Counted from the first letter of the stretch, positions 10,440 through 23,897 are shown. The stretch: 64,000 nucleotides of DNA from Siphonodentalium dalli (GCA_032622095.1 CP136061.1:256817582-256881581), one strand, 5' to 3'. A program made the numbers and translations. The notes: generated by a model from the letters alone, not told the origin.

Positions 10440-13199
10440 AGACTAGAGTCGAATGTGTCCATTAATATAATTTTCAATAAGCGTTTAGGTCTATAGATTA
10501 GATATTTAAACCCCCGATGTGTTAAAATTAAAATTCGAGGTGTTGGCATTTCGATCTTGTGGCCAAAAATTTATAACTCAGAAAAGATAGAAAATTCTCT
10601 TTTTATGCTTTCTTAAATTTCTGATTGCGAACATATGTAGGCCTACAGCGGGTCGTGTAAATCGACGACCTTAAAGTTAAAAGAACGTGGAGGAAATGTT
10701 AATGTAACGCCCTGATTTCCGTTCGCAACTTCGCAATTAGTTGATATTTTAAATAACATCACCATGTCAATCTGGGGACTTCGATGTGATATTAATTATA
10801 CTCTACACTAACACTGGGGACCTCAACAAACTGCATGCAGAGTTGCAGCCCCACATCATGGGCCGCCCGAATGATTAATTATCCAGGCATTTTTTTATAT
10901 TCCGGTTACGTTTCGTGACCGTAAAAAAGAAAATCAGTAAATTTTCCCTGACATATATTCACTGCCGAAGATGCAATGGAATTCGAAAAACTCTTGGATT
11001 TTTTTTAATCGCGATTATTTCTTCTTTCTGTTGTGGTTGTGTGCAGCTAATGGGTGTCTCATTTAATTTAGAACAATACTAGGTCAGTAGGTGTGTACAC
11101 TCGAGTATTTATGCAATAAATTGAATAATAAATTCTGCTACAGAATTAAGTCCTTTCTGAAGTTTCTCAGTTTCTGTAGGTGTAGCCTAGTACTAGGCTA
11201 CCAACTTCTTCTTCCTTGAAAAGCCACGGGGTGCATCCTGGTCATCGGGCCATAGGAGGTCATCGGGCCATCGAAATTATAAGTTGCAAATCGATAGTGG
11301 ATAGACGAAGATAGCGCAATTTTCAGACCAATATTAGTCATTTACCTTTCGGCTTGCTTTACGGAGTCATGCATCAACGCTATTTATAGATACATAACAT
11401 CACACTGAGCACATGTCGCACAGCACAGATTAATGCTGATGTATGGATGTGTCGATGATATAACTGATATAACGTTTGGCAAACAAATTCCTAGCTATAA
11501 AACACAGAGGCGGCCAGGCCTATGGAGCGAAATCTGATGCTCCCAGATAAATATCAGATTTTAAAACAGGAGCGTCAGGCAAAATCGGACTAGGTATAAA
11601 TATATATTATTTAAATATGCATATTATGACCTTGGCAGTGTCACTACTTCCTTGTTTTATGTCAACACAAGGCTTCATTTAAGCAATGACCTTTCACAAA
11701 ATCAAAGCATCTACACAACGTGATCTTTTGACTAAATGTAGTAACTTATCGTCGGCTTAGTGCTATCTTGTTCTAAGTCGGTAATCTGCATTTCTTGGTA
11801 AACGCGATTTGAAGTTTTGACTGCCTGGTTTGGGTATAAGGGCGCGCACCGTTGGTTCCATAATGTGGTGTTGTTGGGTCCGTGGTATTGAAAAGGTAAT
11901 GTGTGCACAATTCCATGCGATATATGTCAGTAGTCTGCATAATATATTCCACAAAATGTGTTTGGAGATAGAACAATTTGCGACCGATTTCATCTACATT
12001 TAGTTGTTCGCGTTAATGCTATAATGTCCTATAAGCTGCCGACCAATCGAATTGTCTTATTCCACAAATGCACCCAATCGTTTTGCAACGTTTGCGTACA
12101 CATCTCTGTTTTATTATAGCGATTATAAATGATCGAATATGTCGACATTCACGTCTCTGTATATTATTTATTTCTAAACGATTATACATTACATACATAT
12201 GTGCAATAGTATTAGAGCAATGAAGCCGTCAATTTAGAGCCATACCGGTATATATACAGCACTATACATGAACTTAGAACATTATAGAATTAACGGTGTA
12301 AACTTGTGCTATATTTAGCTACTAAGTGCAGTTGTTTTGTGTATTGTCATTCGCTGTGTAGTTGTCACATGGTAGCGCTCGCCCTTATAGGACATTATAG
12401 CATTACCGAAATGTGGGTTTTCGGTCTTGGAACAAGATTGCATGGCATCTCATTCAAATTTGGTGCACAATATTGCACCATGTCAAGTGTGCATAAGATG
12501 GCTAATCATATGACGACTCGACGAGTACCAATAACTCATTTTGCCGCCATTATGGACTTAGAAGTTAGAACAAGATTGCACTGAGCCGACGTTATGTGAA
12601 GATAATGCGCATAATTAAAGATGTATGTACAACATTAATTGTCAAAAATAGGTACGATACAGATATCTGAGCTATGCTACAGTTTGCAGAGCATTGGGAT
12701 ATTAATCGACAGAGGAAAGATATCAAGTTTTCATAACGCCCACATTGCACGTCACCCACAGACTTTTCATGAATTCTTCAATATTTCAAGGGTCGACTTA
12801 AAAAAAAACCCACTTTTTCTCTGATTTCTTTTAAAAGGGGTGGCTTTCTTCAATGTTGACAATATATAATGGTCTACATCAAGGTTAAACCGTTTATAAA
12901 ACTCATTTTGGCCAAAACTCTGTTATTTGAAGAAGTTCTCTAGCCACAAACTGACATTACACCTTTTATTAATAAGTTTCTTCGGTTTTCATTTCAAAGT
13001 TGTATTCTTTATTTGTTTGAAATGGTTACCTCGACTGGATTTTCAGGAAAGTCGATCCTGAAATCTGCCAGTCGACAAGTCGAGAAAACTCAATAAGATG
13101 CTTGGGATTCATAGTTTCATACAAAACATTGCATTGTGCACCTTTAAGAGATTGTGTATTTCAAGTATGTCAATGTATAATTTAGTTGATTGTGTAATA
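10440..13199. other. Unassigned AT-rich DNA
   Basis: About 2.8 kb with no convincing ORF, RNA gene or tandem structure. GGGGACCTC-type motifs near 10775-10820 recall those at 10.05 kb. It may be intronic. Confidence 0.5.
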
Positions 13200-13207
13200 C
13201 TTTGTAT

Positions 13208-13615
13208 TAGTGCCCTGCGAATTGGTAATTCCATCCTCGAATCTCGAATCGAATCGGCTGCCCGATGTCTACATCGATATCGAATACGAATCGGGACAAA
13301 AAGTAAAAGTCGGGACAAAATCCGGAAAATGACAAACTTATTATCGTATTCACGTATATTTGGATGCCAATTTCGGACTTATTATCCATTATTATCTATT
13401 CTGTTTGTTTTATTTCAACGTATTGAACGTAACCAACCATATAGGCCTATCAATGCAATATTAATATATATTAATATATGTGCAAATCTCCCGACAAAAT
13501 CGCATGTTACCCGATTAGAAAAATACCCAACACGGGCCGACAGCCGATTCTATGTCGATCCCGATTCAGCCAGATCGCCGATGTCGACATCGATTCGAAG
13601 CTTCGCAGGGCCCTA
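13208..13615. mobile_element. hAT-type MITE with 8-bp target duplication
   Basis: It begins TAGTGCCCTGCGAA and ends TTCGCAGGGCCCTA. CTTTGTAT flanks it exactly on both sides (13200-13207 and 13616-13623). An 8-bp duplication with a TAGxGCCC-type TIR is typical of the hAT superfamily. The 408-bp interior is rich in CGAATCGA/TCGATTCG-like repeats and encodes no transposase. Confidence 0.9.
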
Positions 13616-13726
13616 CTTTGTATGAATAATTTGATTCTTCCGCTTTTTAGATTATCTTGACAAAGTCAAGCTAAGCTATTGTCATCGGTCGAGCGGAAGT
13701 CTGTCAGTCTGAGTCTGTCAACAATT

Positions 13727-14000
13727 TGTTCTGTTCAGGCTACCGGCTGCATTTCTCATCCAATCATCACCAAATTTTGTATTTATGTTCATCTCAATGC
13801 CTAAGTGATTAGCGTCCCCTTTTGGTTCCGTTCCAAAATGGGCGCCATTGAGCCATCTTTGGTTTCCTGTTCTTTGTATCACTATATTTGTTTTGTTCAG
13901 GTTGCATGCCAGATTTCTCATCCTATCATCACCAAATTTTGTATATTTGTTCATCTCAATGCCTAGGTGAGAACGTTTATTGACATTTGACATGTCTAAC
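13727..14000. repeat. 162-bp imperfect tandem duplication
   Basis: TGTTCAGG followed by GCATxxCxxATTTCTCATCC and ATCATCACCAAATTTTGTAT occurs at 13732 and 13894. A related single copy is at 17405-17470. Confidence 0.7.
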
Positions 14001-14205
14001 TTCATGCTGTATTCATTTATCGGAATGGTGTGTGCGTCATTTAGAACGAAATAACATCGTTTGCAGACGATAATTTACATCGGCCAATCACGGTATATTC
14101 CGCCGTTGCTGTATGTGTGTGTTGGAGACGGAACATAACGATATCTCCCGGTATAAAACGGGACCATATTTGGGACTAGATCGATTGAGCGTTGACCAGG
14201 ACCTG

Positions 14206-14742
14206 GTAGAGAAACTCTGTGAGCGGTAGTATTCTAGTCATGTTGCACTAGTGATAGGCCTACCTGATACTTTGAAATTTAGCTACAACTCCCCTAGCCC
14301 GGGGGCAGGCTGTGATTACTCGCCTAGCCACCGATCAGATTCAGAGATACCTCGGATCTACCCCTCCCCCAAAGCAGATTTTGTCCCCTGAAACATGACA
14401 GAAAACTGAATTTTGTATTAAACCGCCGAAATTGTGTTAAGTGATAGGCTAAGTGATATAAATTAAATTATAATATTATAATAAAGTGATAAAAAAATCA
14501 TTTATTGCCTAGTCACAACTGTTACTGTCTGATCACGTGATCTGCCTGTTTAGGGTGTCTTCAGGCGGACATGATTTGATCGCAACCTCTCGCAAAAGTA
14601 GGCCCATTTATTAAATATGATTTATAATTTATATTTGGATTTTTTATACCGTAGTCCTAGTTCGAAACGTACCGAAGACGAGTTATATAGATTTCGGTAG
14701 AGAAACTTTGTGAGCGGTAGTATTCTAGTCATGTTGCACTAC
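14206..14742. repeat. ~45-bp direct repeat pair
   Basis: GGTAGAGAAACTxTGTGAGC followed by GGTAGTATTCTAGTCATG occurs at about 14206 and 14696. The intervening ~450 bp is unassigned. Confidence 0.7.
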
Positions 14743-14810
14743 CGTTGTCCATACTACTATAGTATAGGCCTATCTACTTTCAGTTTTAGTTGATACAAAT
14801 ACTCCATTTT

Positions 14811-15230
14811 TATGTGCACCCACCCTAGTGGGTCCACATAATGTCGGCATCTGAGTTGGTGATATGTCGTGTGTCACGGCGTCCGTCCGTCTGTCTGTCC
14901 GTCTGTACGAAAGACGATAACTTTTGAACCGTTTGAGATATGAACTGTATATTTGGTATGTGGTTAGGTCTCGTCCATAGGCTGGTCAAGTTCGAATATG
15001 AGCGCTGTGCGATATGACCTTGACCTTGAAATCTGGTCATATCAAGGTCAAATGCCCAAATATCACTGGATTTTAAAGAAAAATTGTATATATGGTTACT
15101 ATCATATGAGGACTAACTTGGGAATGTCCACACAGTTGGCCGACATGACCTTGACCTTGAAATTTGGTCGATTGAAGGTCAAATACCCAAATCTACCAAT
15201 TCAAGTGCTTATATGCTATATAGCTTATCT
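14811..15230. repeat. Dispersed repeat with TGACCTTGACCTTGAAA boxes
   Basis: It begins with a CACCCACCCTAGTGGGT inverted motif and a CCGTCCGTCTGTCTGTCCG pyrimidine tract, then carries two boxes TGACCTTGACCTTGAAAT ~130 bp apart, each followed by TCAAGGTCAAAT. It resembles short repeats common in marine invertebrates. Confidence 0.6.
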
Positions 15231-15337
15231 TTGCATATATGATAGGCCAATAGATATATATCTGTGTTGATTCGGTACGGTATTTAACGTACAAGTCATA
15301 TTTATAGCTCTATTAGTTGGGTTGTACATGTATGTCA

Positions 15338-15592
15338 GAGGCCCCCACCCCACCCCCATGGAATACGGAATACCACTTAACACAGAGGGTGGAATACGGA
15401 ATACCAGTTAACAGCCATATGGAATACATAAATTTTCATAAAAATATATCAAAACTTAATTTTTTGGAAGATCGGCGTACGAATACCGGTATATTTGGAA
15501 TACCGAATACCTCCTAACAGAGGGGCCAGAATACGGCGTACCTCTTAACAGGGCATGGAATACAGCGTTCGAAAAGGGGGGGTGGGGGCCTC
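15338..15592. mobile_element. GC-ended TIR element, second copy
   Basis: It has the same ends and GGAATACGGAATACC interior as the element at 1411-1649. Nearby direct repeats ATGTATGT (15328) and ATGTATGC (15593) suggest an ~8-bp target duplication, though two extra bases (CA) lie between the left repeat and the TIR. Confidence 0.7.
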
Positions 15593-15599
15593 ATGTATG

Positions 15600-16160
15600 C
15601 TAAATATGTTGATGTTCTTTGTTGGTTCTTTCAATTGATGTTATTTCACGGTGTCTGTATCGTCCAGATGATCAATTTCATTATTGTCAACTCAGTCTTG
15701 AAAAAATGCATATTTCTATTGAGAATTATTTGCTATTATTGCACAAATTATTAAATATTGAAAACAAATATACATTTGGTCAAAATTAATTATGAGCATT
15801 GAGCAGAGCCTGGTTGAAATGCTACGGTGTGGCGAATCATACTCGTCTGCGAGCGACGGTCAGAACTGATGCTATATATGCATGGTTCTATTAATGGTTT
15901 GTATTTTGATGAGGTAAACTGCTCGTAACCTCCATTGTAGACAATTTCACACCAGGTTCTATTCATAAACAAATTAGAAATTTGGCATAAGGAACTGTAG
16001 TAAACAAATGTCTGTCCAAATGACTATAGATCATTGACGACACGGCCATACATATACATACGGGTAATCCAATGTTAATAATGTAATGAGGCAGCATGTT
16101 TAACACAACCTTTATTATTAAACATTATAAAGTTAACATATTAAAGACATACAATGGACT
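15600..16160. other. Unassigned AT-rich DNA
   Basis: No supported gene or repeat. Confidence 0.5.
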
Positions 16161-16166
16161 TGTTCG

Positions 16167-16440
16167 GTGTCGTCCGATTTTTTTCACCGGAGTTATGTCC
16201 CTTAGTTTGCCGATTTTAAGGTCGTAAGCGCAATAACTCGAACAAATATTAACCGATTTCAATAATTTTTGGTATACGAGTTGCTTTCAACAATATCTTT
16301 GACAAGTTTGAAAACCAGTGTCGTCCGATTTTTCGCACCGGAGTTATGTCCCTTAGTTTGCCGATTTTTAAGGTCGTCAACGCAATAACTCAAACCAATA
16401 TTAACCGATTTCAATAATTTTTGGTATATTTTTTGTTGTT
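16167..16440. repeat. 151-bp tandem duplication
   Basis: GTGTCGTCCGATTTTT, CACCGGAGTTATGTCCCTTA and AACCGATTTCAATAATTTTT recur in order at 16167 and 16318. Confidence 0.85.
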
Positions 16441-17212
16441 ATATTTTAATATTTAATTTAAATTTCAATTTTTTTTGCTCAAATAACACTCCCAAAAGTT
16501 TATAATTTAAGTATTAAGCCCTGTTAAGGCCTGCATATTTATTTGTGGTAATGCTGTACATAACACACCAAATAGGTGAAGAGCAAACAATTAATTAGAC
16601 ATATACATACAAAAATAGGTGAAAGGGTATAGATATATTAGAGAGTGTTTTGATAGAGTAAAAGAGAGTGACGCGGGGATGTTGTCACAAGAGTATTTCC
16701 CAACAGGGAGCGCCGGCATCTTGTGTATATGTGAGTTCACTGCATGGCCACATGGCTGGTGTTATAATCTAAACAGTAAACAACCCACGACAGTAATGAG
16801 AATTTAATGAGCACTTGCACCAATGCTGAATGATAACAGTGTTTTATTAGAATAACATGATAAGCCCTTCTTCTGTGCTGTGCCTTTAATAGTTACATCA
16901 CATTTGACAATGACATATCTAATTCTGATTTGGGATTATTAGTGTGTGTAATGTTATAATGTCACTGCCTCACCAGGCCTCATTGGTTCCATCATTTTGG
17001 TAAATATATATGTACCACTGTCATCATCTGATTTTCACCCAATTCGTGTTTAAGTAAATCTTCCAAGATCATTATTCTGGTTCTCATTATTTGCAGTTAA
17101 CTTAAAGGAACTCTCAGGTGTCAATTAAACATACAGGTACCTAATCTACATATAGATATTTTATCAGATTGGAACCAAATTTGGGACAATTAGGTAAATT
17201 GTGTGTTTGTTT
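16441..17212. other. Unassigned AT-rich DNA
   Basis: A short open frame near 16.6-16.8 kb has no recognisable features. No repeat structure is seen. Confidence 0.5.
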
Positions 17213-17305
17213 CTGAAAATGTTCACCACTCGTGGAGAAGTTGGTTTTCACCCTCGCTAAACTCGGGTGAAAACCAAATTCTCCACTCGTGGTGAACATT
17301 TTCAG
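17213..17305. other. 93-bp near-perfect hairpin
   Basis: Arms of 41 bp (17213-17253 and 17265-17305) pair at about 38 of 41 positions around an 11-nt loop. They start CTGAAAATGTTCACCAC and end GTGGTGAACATTTTCAG. Transcribed, it would form a long hairpin RNA; as DNA it resembles a small foldback MITE. Confidence 0.8.
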
Positions 17306-17472
17306 GGGATATTCTATATGGCATCAGTTGTGTGGAAGTCTGAGCTGTCCATCTGTGAGTCATACCGTCTGTAAGTCTGTCCATCTGTGAGTCTGTTCAA
17401 AATAGTTTCCGTTCAAGCTACAGGTCGTATTTCTCATCCAACTATCACCAAATTTTGTACACTTTTTCATCT

Positions 17473-17645
17473 CATGTATGACAAAGGTCCCCATATGGAT
17501 GGTTAGGTGTGCTTTATCGAAAAGATAAACGCACGTCCCCAGTTACATTCACACGCATACATGTATGACAAAGGTCCCCATATGGATGGTTAGGTGTGCT
17601 TTATCGAAAAGATAAACGCACGTCCCCAGTTACATTCACATGCGC
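17473..17645. repeat. 87-bp tandem duplication with GGTCCCC motifs
   Basis: CATGTATGACAAAGGTCCCC, TGCTTTATCGAAAAGATAAA and CACGTCCCCAGTTACATTCA recur in order from 17473 and from 17560. The region 17640-18010 continues with single TCCCCA and GAGGAC motifs and a GTGTGTGTG tract. Confidence 0.8.
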
Positions 17646-18149
17646 ATCCGGTTGACAAGGTCCCCATTTTGAAGTCCCCATTCTATGGCATTATTTTTAA
17701 AATGTCGCAACGGGCAACATGTCAACAGTTCGACAGTGCTATAAGGACACGGACCAATGTGTTAAATGTACAACGGAATGGAATGATTCCAACACATCTA
17801 TCTCCGAGTCCCCATTTCCCGGGATTATGTCAAAGTCCCCAGAGACCCCCCTTGCACACGTATAGGTGTGTGTGTGTGTGGGTGTGTGTTTGTTTATATG
17901 ACCTTGTGAGGACTTCGACCTGTTTACACACCAACGTCCTGAGGACATTGTGTCATTGTGAGGACTTACACACGGGTCCTCGGAATGTTCCTCATAAATT
18001 GGTCAAGTGATGAACGCAGAAGCCAAAGAAATGTATTTTCACTTGGTCCTCAAAATGTAGTGTATCTTGATCCCTCTGCCCAGAAGTGTGTCATCACTTC
18101 CACTCGATGCACACATTACGCTTTTTGACGTGACTGGAAAAGTGCGTTA

Positions 18150-18264
18150 GTAGCTTCGCGCATGCGTAAAAGTTATCGTGCCGCCATTTTCGACGTCTTC
18201 TGAAAATCTGCCATTTTTGACGTCTCGAGAGTTTGAAAATCTTCGTCTGCCGCGCATGGTATGT
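18150..18264 (+). promoter_or_regulatory. Possible NRF1/YY1-type promoter with ATG at the first exon-intron junction
   Basis: CGCGCATGCG (18157-18166) matches an NRF1-type site, and GCCGCCATTTTC (18180-18191) and TGCCATTTTTGAC resemble YY1 sites. These combinations are typical of CpG-rich housekeeping promoters. The start codon at 18256-18258 is followed directly by GTATGT, so a first exon would end after the initiator Met. No next exon was found in the following 3 kb. Confidence 0.35.
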
Positions 18265-21230
18265 ATTATTTAGGATATCAGCTAACTTGAATCTGAAAAT
18301 GTATTTTTATTGTTCTAATTGCTTTTGTGTTTTTGACATTTGATCGAATTTGGCTACAAGCGGACAAACTAGTTTACGTTCAAAAGAAACCGATTTTATC
18401 GTACAATACATTGACCTTCATAACATTGCGAATTTGCGGTCAATGGGTGAATGACAATCATGGCAATTGGAAATTTGGTTCAAATTTGTTTTTATCAACG
18501 GATATTACATCTGATCACGGGAGATTGGAACGTTAACATAACACATATATGACCCCTAGCTGGTCCCATAATCAGTGAATTGGGGGAGGGGACGCGAACA
18601 AAGTTAGCCAGGGAGGGAAGCATTTATTGACTGGCGGTATGCCCCCTATTTGGCACTTCCAACGTACGACGTAATCTGTTGTAAATTCGTAAAAAACGAT
18701 GTTTTGGACAAACAATAGCTTCGTATAAAAAATAAACGAAAGGAAACTTCATAATTCTTTCTGTATTTATCTTTCATTTGATGTATAATTTGTGTGATAT
18801 TCATGGGATTTGTTGGCGATAATTGCGTTTGAATGGTGTGTCGGCATGAAAAGCGACGTAACGCCTACTAACGGCATGGCGGATCGGCTTTTTTGGCTGT
18901 TCCATCAATTGCGTTATATCCGGTTACGTGACCTCTGAATTCGTTGCGAAATGCATTGAATTCTGAACGTAATTTGACAAATGTCTTCGTTTAAACACAA
19001 TTAGGTTTGGTTATAACTAAAATTAGCTCTAAAATTGTTTAGTTTTGATAATACCAATATTTAAAGTGAGTTTTTGGGCAAATATTTATGATTTTTCTCT
19101 GCCAATTAAATTTGGTTTCTACTTTCACTTTGTCCCCGCGGTGACTTACCGTACTGAATATAGCATGTCAACACTGATAGAAATTTTTACAAAACAGACA
19201 TGTGCATGTAGTATGTGGACCTTTCTGCTGCAGGAATCATTTTCTTGATAATAGTCATGTGCAAAAGTCAACTTCAACATACATTTAATTTTATTACATT
19301 ACTTTATACAGCTGATAAAATTCATGTAAACAAACAATTACAACACTGACATGTGCTGGCTGCATTATATATATACTTATAGTACTAGTAGTTACTCAAA
19401 ACCATCTCAACTGCTCAAGTTGAACACCCTTGACTATTGTATGTGGTTCTCCTTTGAAATTGTCGAATTAATTATGAGGTGAAATAAATATTGTGTACGT
19501 GTCAACATTGACCAACATAAAAAAAACCATTTAAATATGCATGAATTGCACCATGAATCAATCAATAATTTGTCTAGATAACAATTCTGGAGCGCAGTCA
19601 CTTTCTAGTTCGATTTGGATTATCCTTCCTCCATTAAAAGTGGTTATGTACTTATAACATCTTTCTGGGTAATACTAATAATTAATCAGACATTGAATCA
19701 AGATTTGAATGTGCCTGCTACTGTCAATGTTCACTCATTGTTTTACTGCTATGTTTACAATATCTTACAATGTGATAGATTATCCCAGATACATTGTAAG
19801 TAATCTGTAGGTAGATGCAGATTCATAGACTCCCAACGATACTGTGTCTCTTTATGATATAACCTCATTAGTATGCAACATACTATGCGAATAGTAATTG
19901 CTGTAAATTGTAACACATTTATGAAATATTTGGCCCAGTGGTGACATGGTATCAAATTCAATGTTGATTGATCGGCAGCAGTAGTCCCTTTTTTATCTTT
20001 TATGAGCAAAACAAATAACACATCTTACTCAAATGTCAGTCAATTTTCATTTATGAAAAGAAAGTATGTGGAATTTTCTTAAAACTATTCTAGTAAATAC
20101 TCATTGATGAGTAGTTACTTCTAAGGGAATGCTCAGATAATATTCAAGATTAACAAATAAAATGAAAGGTTGTAATTGTTGAACTTATTATCTGAACATT
20201 TCCCTAAAATGTACTTGTATTTGTATTATACTTGTATTACATGAAACTGTCGTCTGCTTATTTTTTCCTGAAAACCCACCAGATGAATAATAGACCATTC
20301 CAATGCACCTTTATAACTGAGTGGGAACTTCCATTTAGTATACAATGTACACGTAGAAATGGTTATGCGATAATAACTGGCAGTCTACAGATTTTACAAG
20401 CTTTTTGTCCCTAATTAATACACCAACACGACCATCAGACTAATGTAGGAGAGACGTTACTACACTGAATTATGGATGGAAAGCACATTAGCAGTGTCTA
20501 CAGACATTGTTTGGCAACTTCAGGGTGACATAATGAGTTGACAGAATTTTTAACAACAATTGACAAAAAAATAATATTCATTGGAATTTTTTGTTTTTGC
20601 TTTCTATATGATTGTAGATGTCTCTGGCCTTGAAAAACATTGAAAATTTGATTGCCACTTGATTTTTTTCAAAAACCTGTGCTATTGCTAAATCCAGGGT
20701 GTTTTTCAAATTTCATATTGTTTACAGATTTGTGACCCCCCCCCAAAACAAATTCCCTGCACAAACAAGAATGCATATTACTATTAGGCTAGGCCTAGTG
20801 ATATATTATTAAACAATTGGTATTTTCTGTTGTCAATAGATGTGTTGTGTTTATTGTAACAATATCAATTTACCAAGGCAGGTTGGAATATGAACATATG
20901 ATTTGAAGTCTATTTGTGTCACAGTCTTTGACAACTGAGAACCGGGCCACCCCCTCGATCCTCCCTTGTACTCTCGGAATCCAAATATAATCATACATGT
21001 ACGATTATTTATTTTTTATAAGAATTCCACCCTGTACGAACATTATTTGGGTCTGTACGATACAAGAAAAAAATATATATTTCCACAAATCCAAGAAATG
21101 CTGCCAAAATGCACTAAAACCTGACACTCACAAATTGAAAAAAATTTGCCATGATAAGCATAAAAAAACTGGGAAATCAATATACTTCAGGGTATGGTAC
21201 TTCAGGGTATGGCCAACCTGTGTCCCCCTT
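18265..21230. other. Unassigned AT-rich DNA
   Basis: About 3 kb without a convincing ORF or repeat. If the promoter at 18.2 kb is real, this would be intron. Confidence 0.5.
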
Positions 21231-21247
21231 TCTTATAAAATATTTAA

Positions 21248-21332
21248 CACCCCCCCCCCCGCCAAACCCCAACCACCCCCTCCAAACCCCCACCCTACAT
21301 CCCACCCTACAAGACCCCTCCCCCTCTACCGT
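21248..21332. repeat. C-rich tract (G-quadruplex-prone on the minus strand)
   Basis: A run of ten C followed by many CCCC and CCC groups separated by A-rich spacers (CCAAACCCCAACCACCCC). Low complexity, not coding. Confidence 0.8.
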
Positions 21333-21606
21333 CTGCAAGTCACACTCATGTTATGTTGTAACACTTTTAACCTATAAATAATGCAGTGCGTGATCATTGA
21401 TCAACATCAAGTTAGTTATTAAATATTTTAGTTTAAATTAACCCACCTGGCAATGATTCAGGCAATGACTTAGGCCTAAATAAAGACGTTTGTTTCCGCT
21501 AGCAAACGGAAAAAATTAGGGTCAGTCGGTCTGCAAAACTTTTTTTTAATTAATTTTTTTGTTGTTGCTCTTTTTCATGCCATACACTACCATTATTATA
21601 TTTTTA

Positions 21607-22585
21607 TAGTGGTGTAATGATACATTGATACATCGCGATACAGTGTGTCATGATACGTGTATCGATTTGGGCCGCGCGTTTCGTCCCCAACGATACACAC
21701 CCTAAATCATGTAATATCTACCATGATTACATGCCTACATAGTGGATCTTATATAATCAGTTAATTGTCGTAAATTCTTGTGAATCACATTGTGCAGTCG
21801 TGGAAAATAAACACAAACAATTTTATTCCGCATGTAAACAACATAATTCTAAATAACTGCATCGGTTGGAGCATGTGGTGTTCGCGTGATAATTACGTGA
21901 GACCGAAGCAGTTCTCGGCAACACAAACTCGTTGAAATTGAATGCAGAGGTGAACGATCGGTCAATCGATGTCCACAAACATGACAGTGTGTAGCTGTTA
22001 ACCCCCTCATAAATTACTATTAACATGTATTTCTCCAAGGTTGCAATAAAATAATTGTTTATTTTAATTATCAACTTATTAAAATAGCGATGCTTTGTGA
22101 CAACTTAGTTTTGTATGCAAGTGCCCGGATGTGGAAATTTTATTGTAATGAACGCGCATAATAAAAACTGATGGTCTGCATTATATTGCTGCCATCATTC
22201 TATTCCCTAAAATTACGAATGCTTGATCCAGGGACATCCGGATAGCAAAGGGAAGTGCATCTACATGTATATTTAGATTTTTGAATTCCAACGTACATTC
22301 AGTTTTTGGTCTAAGATTACACACACACAAGTGTTAAATGTTTGTCTGTCCGATAGCGACAGTGTTGACAACTTGACAGTCGGCATGCATCATGGTGATG
22401 CATCATTTTTAAGCATCAAACAAATTTACATTTAGCAGAAACCTACATTAGCTCTCTGTGGTATTTTATTTTTACATAGATCACATGTAATGTTCTATTA
22501 ATTGTATCGCAATCCATATCATATCGCCAACCCTGTATCGCGATAGGTATTGTCTCGTGCAAACCTTGTATCGTTACACCCACTA
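21607..22585. mobile_element. TIR DNA transposon remnant (GTGTAAYGATAC ends)
   Basis: The left end TAGTGGTGTAATGATAC and the inverted right end GTATCGTTACACCCACTA face each other 979 bp apart. Each is followed inward by ATCGCGATAC-type motifs. TA at both extremes could be the target duplication. No transposase is readable in the interior. Confidence 0.65.
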
Positions 22586-23771
22586 TCATACTCTAAGTGC
22601 ATTGTATTTATGAGCTTTGCTCAAGAGAAACAATATACTAACTCAGACTGAAAGCTACAATTACTTTATTTCTTTCTTCCCACTGGATCTTGGCACCACT
22701 GAACTTAGCCTAGCCTCTGTACACATTGAACAATCAACATATTCAAAAATTTAAACAGTTTCTACTGCAGGTAGAATTGATTTTAATAGCTTATATGCAA
22801 TGCCTATAGTTTAGCCCAGATAGAATGAGACATTTATGCAAATTAAATATTGCAGGCCTACTACATGTAGTATACAATGTACATTAAATGTACAGCCTAA
22901 AGAAATATTCCCTAAATTTTGAAGATTCTGAGAAATATTCATTTGATCATATAACTTTAATATTTTGCAACTGCTTGTTTCAATCACACCATCTAGCACA
23001 GAGATGTTTTTTGTTTTTGCCCTAATCCAAACTGAAGTATTATAGTAAGGATGGTGTTGCAATATAATTTATATAAACTTCCTAAAGAATCTTTTTAGTG
23101 AAACATAAATGATTACATTAAGTTTCGTGTTGTTAATTTTACACATTACAGCTATGCGAAATGTACATCTAGGTGGCCTAATTTCAACTTACATGTACTG
23201 TGCATGACCAATCGACAGCGGGAATGAAATGTTCTCACCGCTTCAGATTTCCAATCTCTCAACGCTATATACGTTAGTTAGTTTTCAACGTATGTAATTT
23301 GGCATATACCAAACTTTGTTGTGATGTGCCGATTATCGGTATCGGTTATCGGTACTGGCCGATATTCCTATTATCGGTAAGATATATGTATTGGCTATAT
23401 ATTCCTTCCTGGGGCCTATACTATAAAATACAATTTTTGTAATATCAGCGTTAATTTGTGATTTACTAATTTTGTAATACATATTCTGTGTTATATAGTA
23501 TTCGACTGTATTTCTATCAGTGTATTTCTTTCATTGTAGATTGAAACTCAACATATGCCCAAAACACTTTATATGCAAAATACATTGACATTTTTACTGA
23601 GTTATGGGACATGTATCTTTTAAGTGTTTATTAGTTAGAATTAAATATTTTGCATTTACGATAAATGTCAGTTTTAATGCTACAACAATTGCCACATGGG
23701 GGTACGTGCAACACGTTTGGTGCAAATATGTGCTATGGCTAGTCTAACTAATAGCACTGTTATCTAAATTG
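22586..23771. other. Unassigned DNA with a CCGATATT-type fragment
   Basis: Around 23331-23405 a GATTATCGGTATCGGTTATC cluster resembles ends of common TIR transposons, but no partner end was found. The rest is featureless. Confidence 0.4.
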
Positions 23772-23897
23772 ATGAAATCAGCCATTGGTGACAGACACTC
23801 AATCAGGAAGCCATTCTTTGTCAAAATGCTTGATATAGAAAAACCAGAAGTCAATCCCTCATCACCATCCTTTTATGGTGAGACAACTCAATGTTAG
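23772..23897 (+). CDS. Possible upstream exon or ORF remnant next to the SANT-like exon
   Basis: A 41-codon frame starts MKSAIGDRHSIRKPFF and contains a donor-like ATG|GTGAGA near 23879-23884. Splicing at CATAG (ending about 23946) would join it in phase to the downstream exon across a very short intron. This is speculative. Confidence 0.2.
   Translation: MKSAIGDRHSIRKPFFVKMLDIEKPEVNPSSPSFYGETTQC

Noticed and set aside
13098-13625. 175-codon open frame on the plus strand
   Set aside because: Most of it lies in the hAT MITE at 13208-13615 and crosses both element ends; no domain is recognisable.
17594-18010. 138-codon frame
   Set aside because: It spans a tandem duplication and a GT microsatellite; no conserved pattern.
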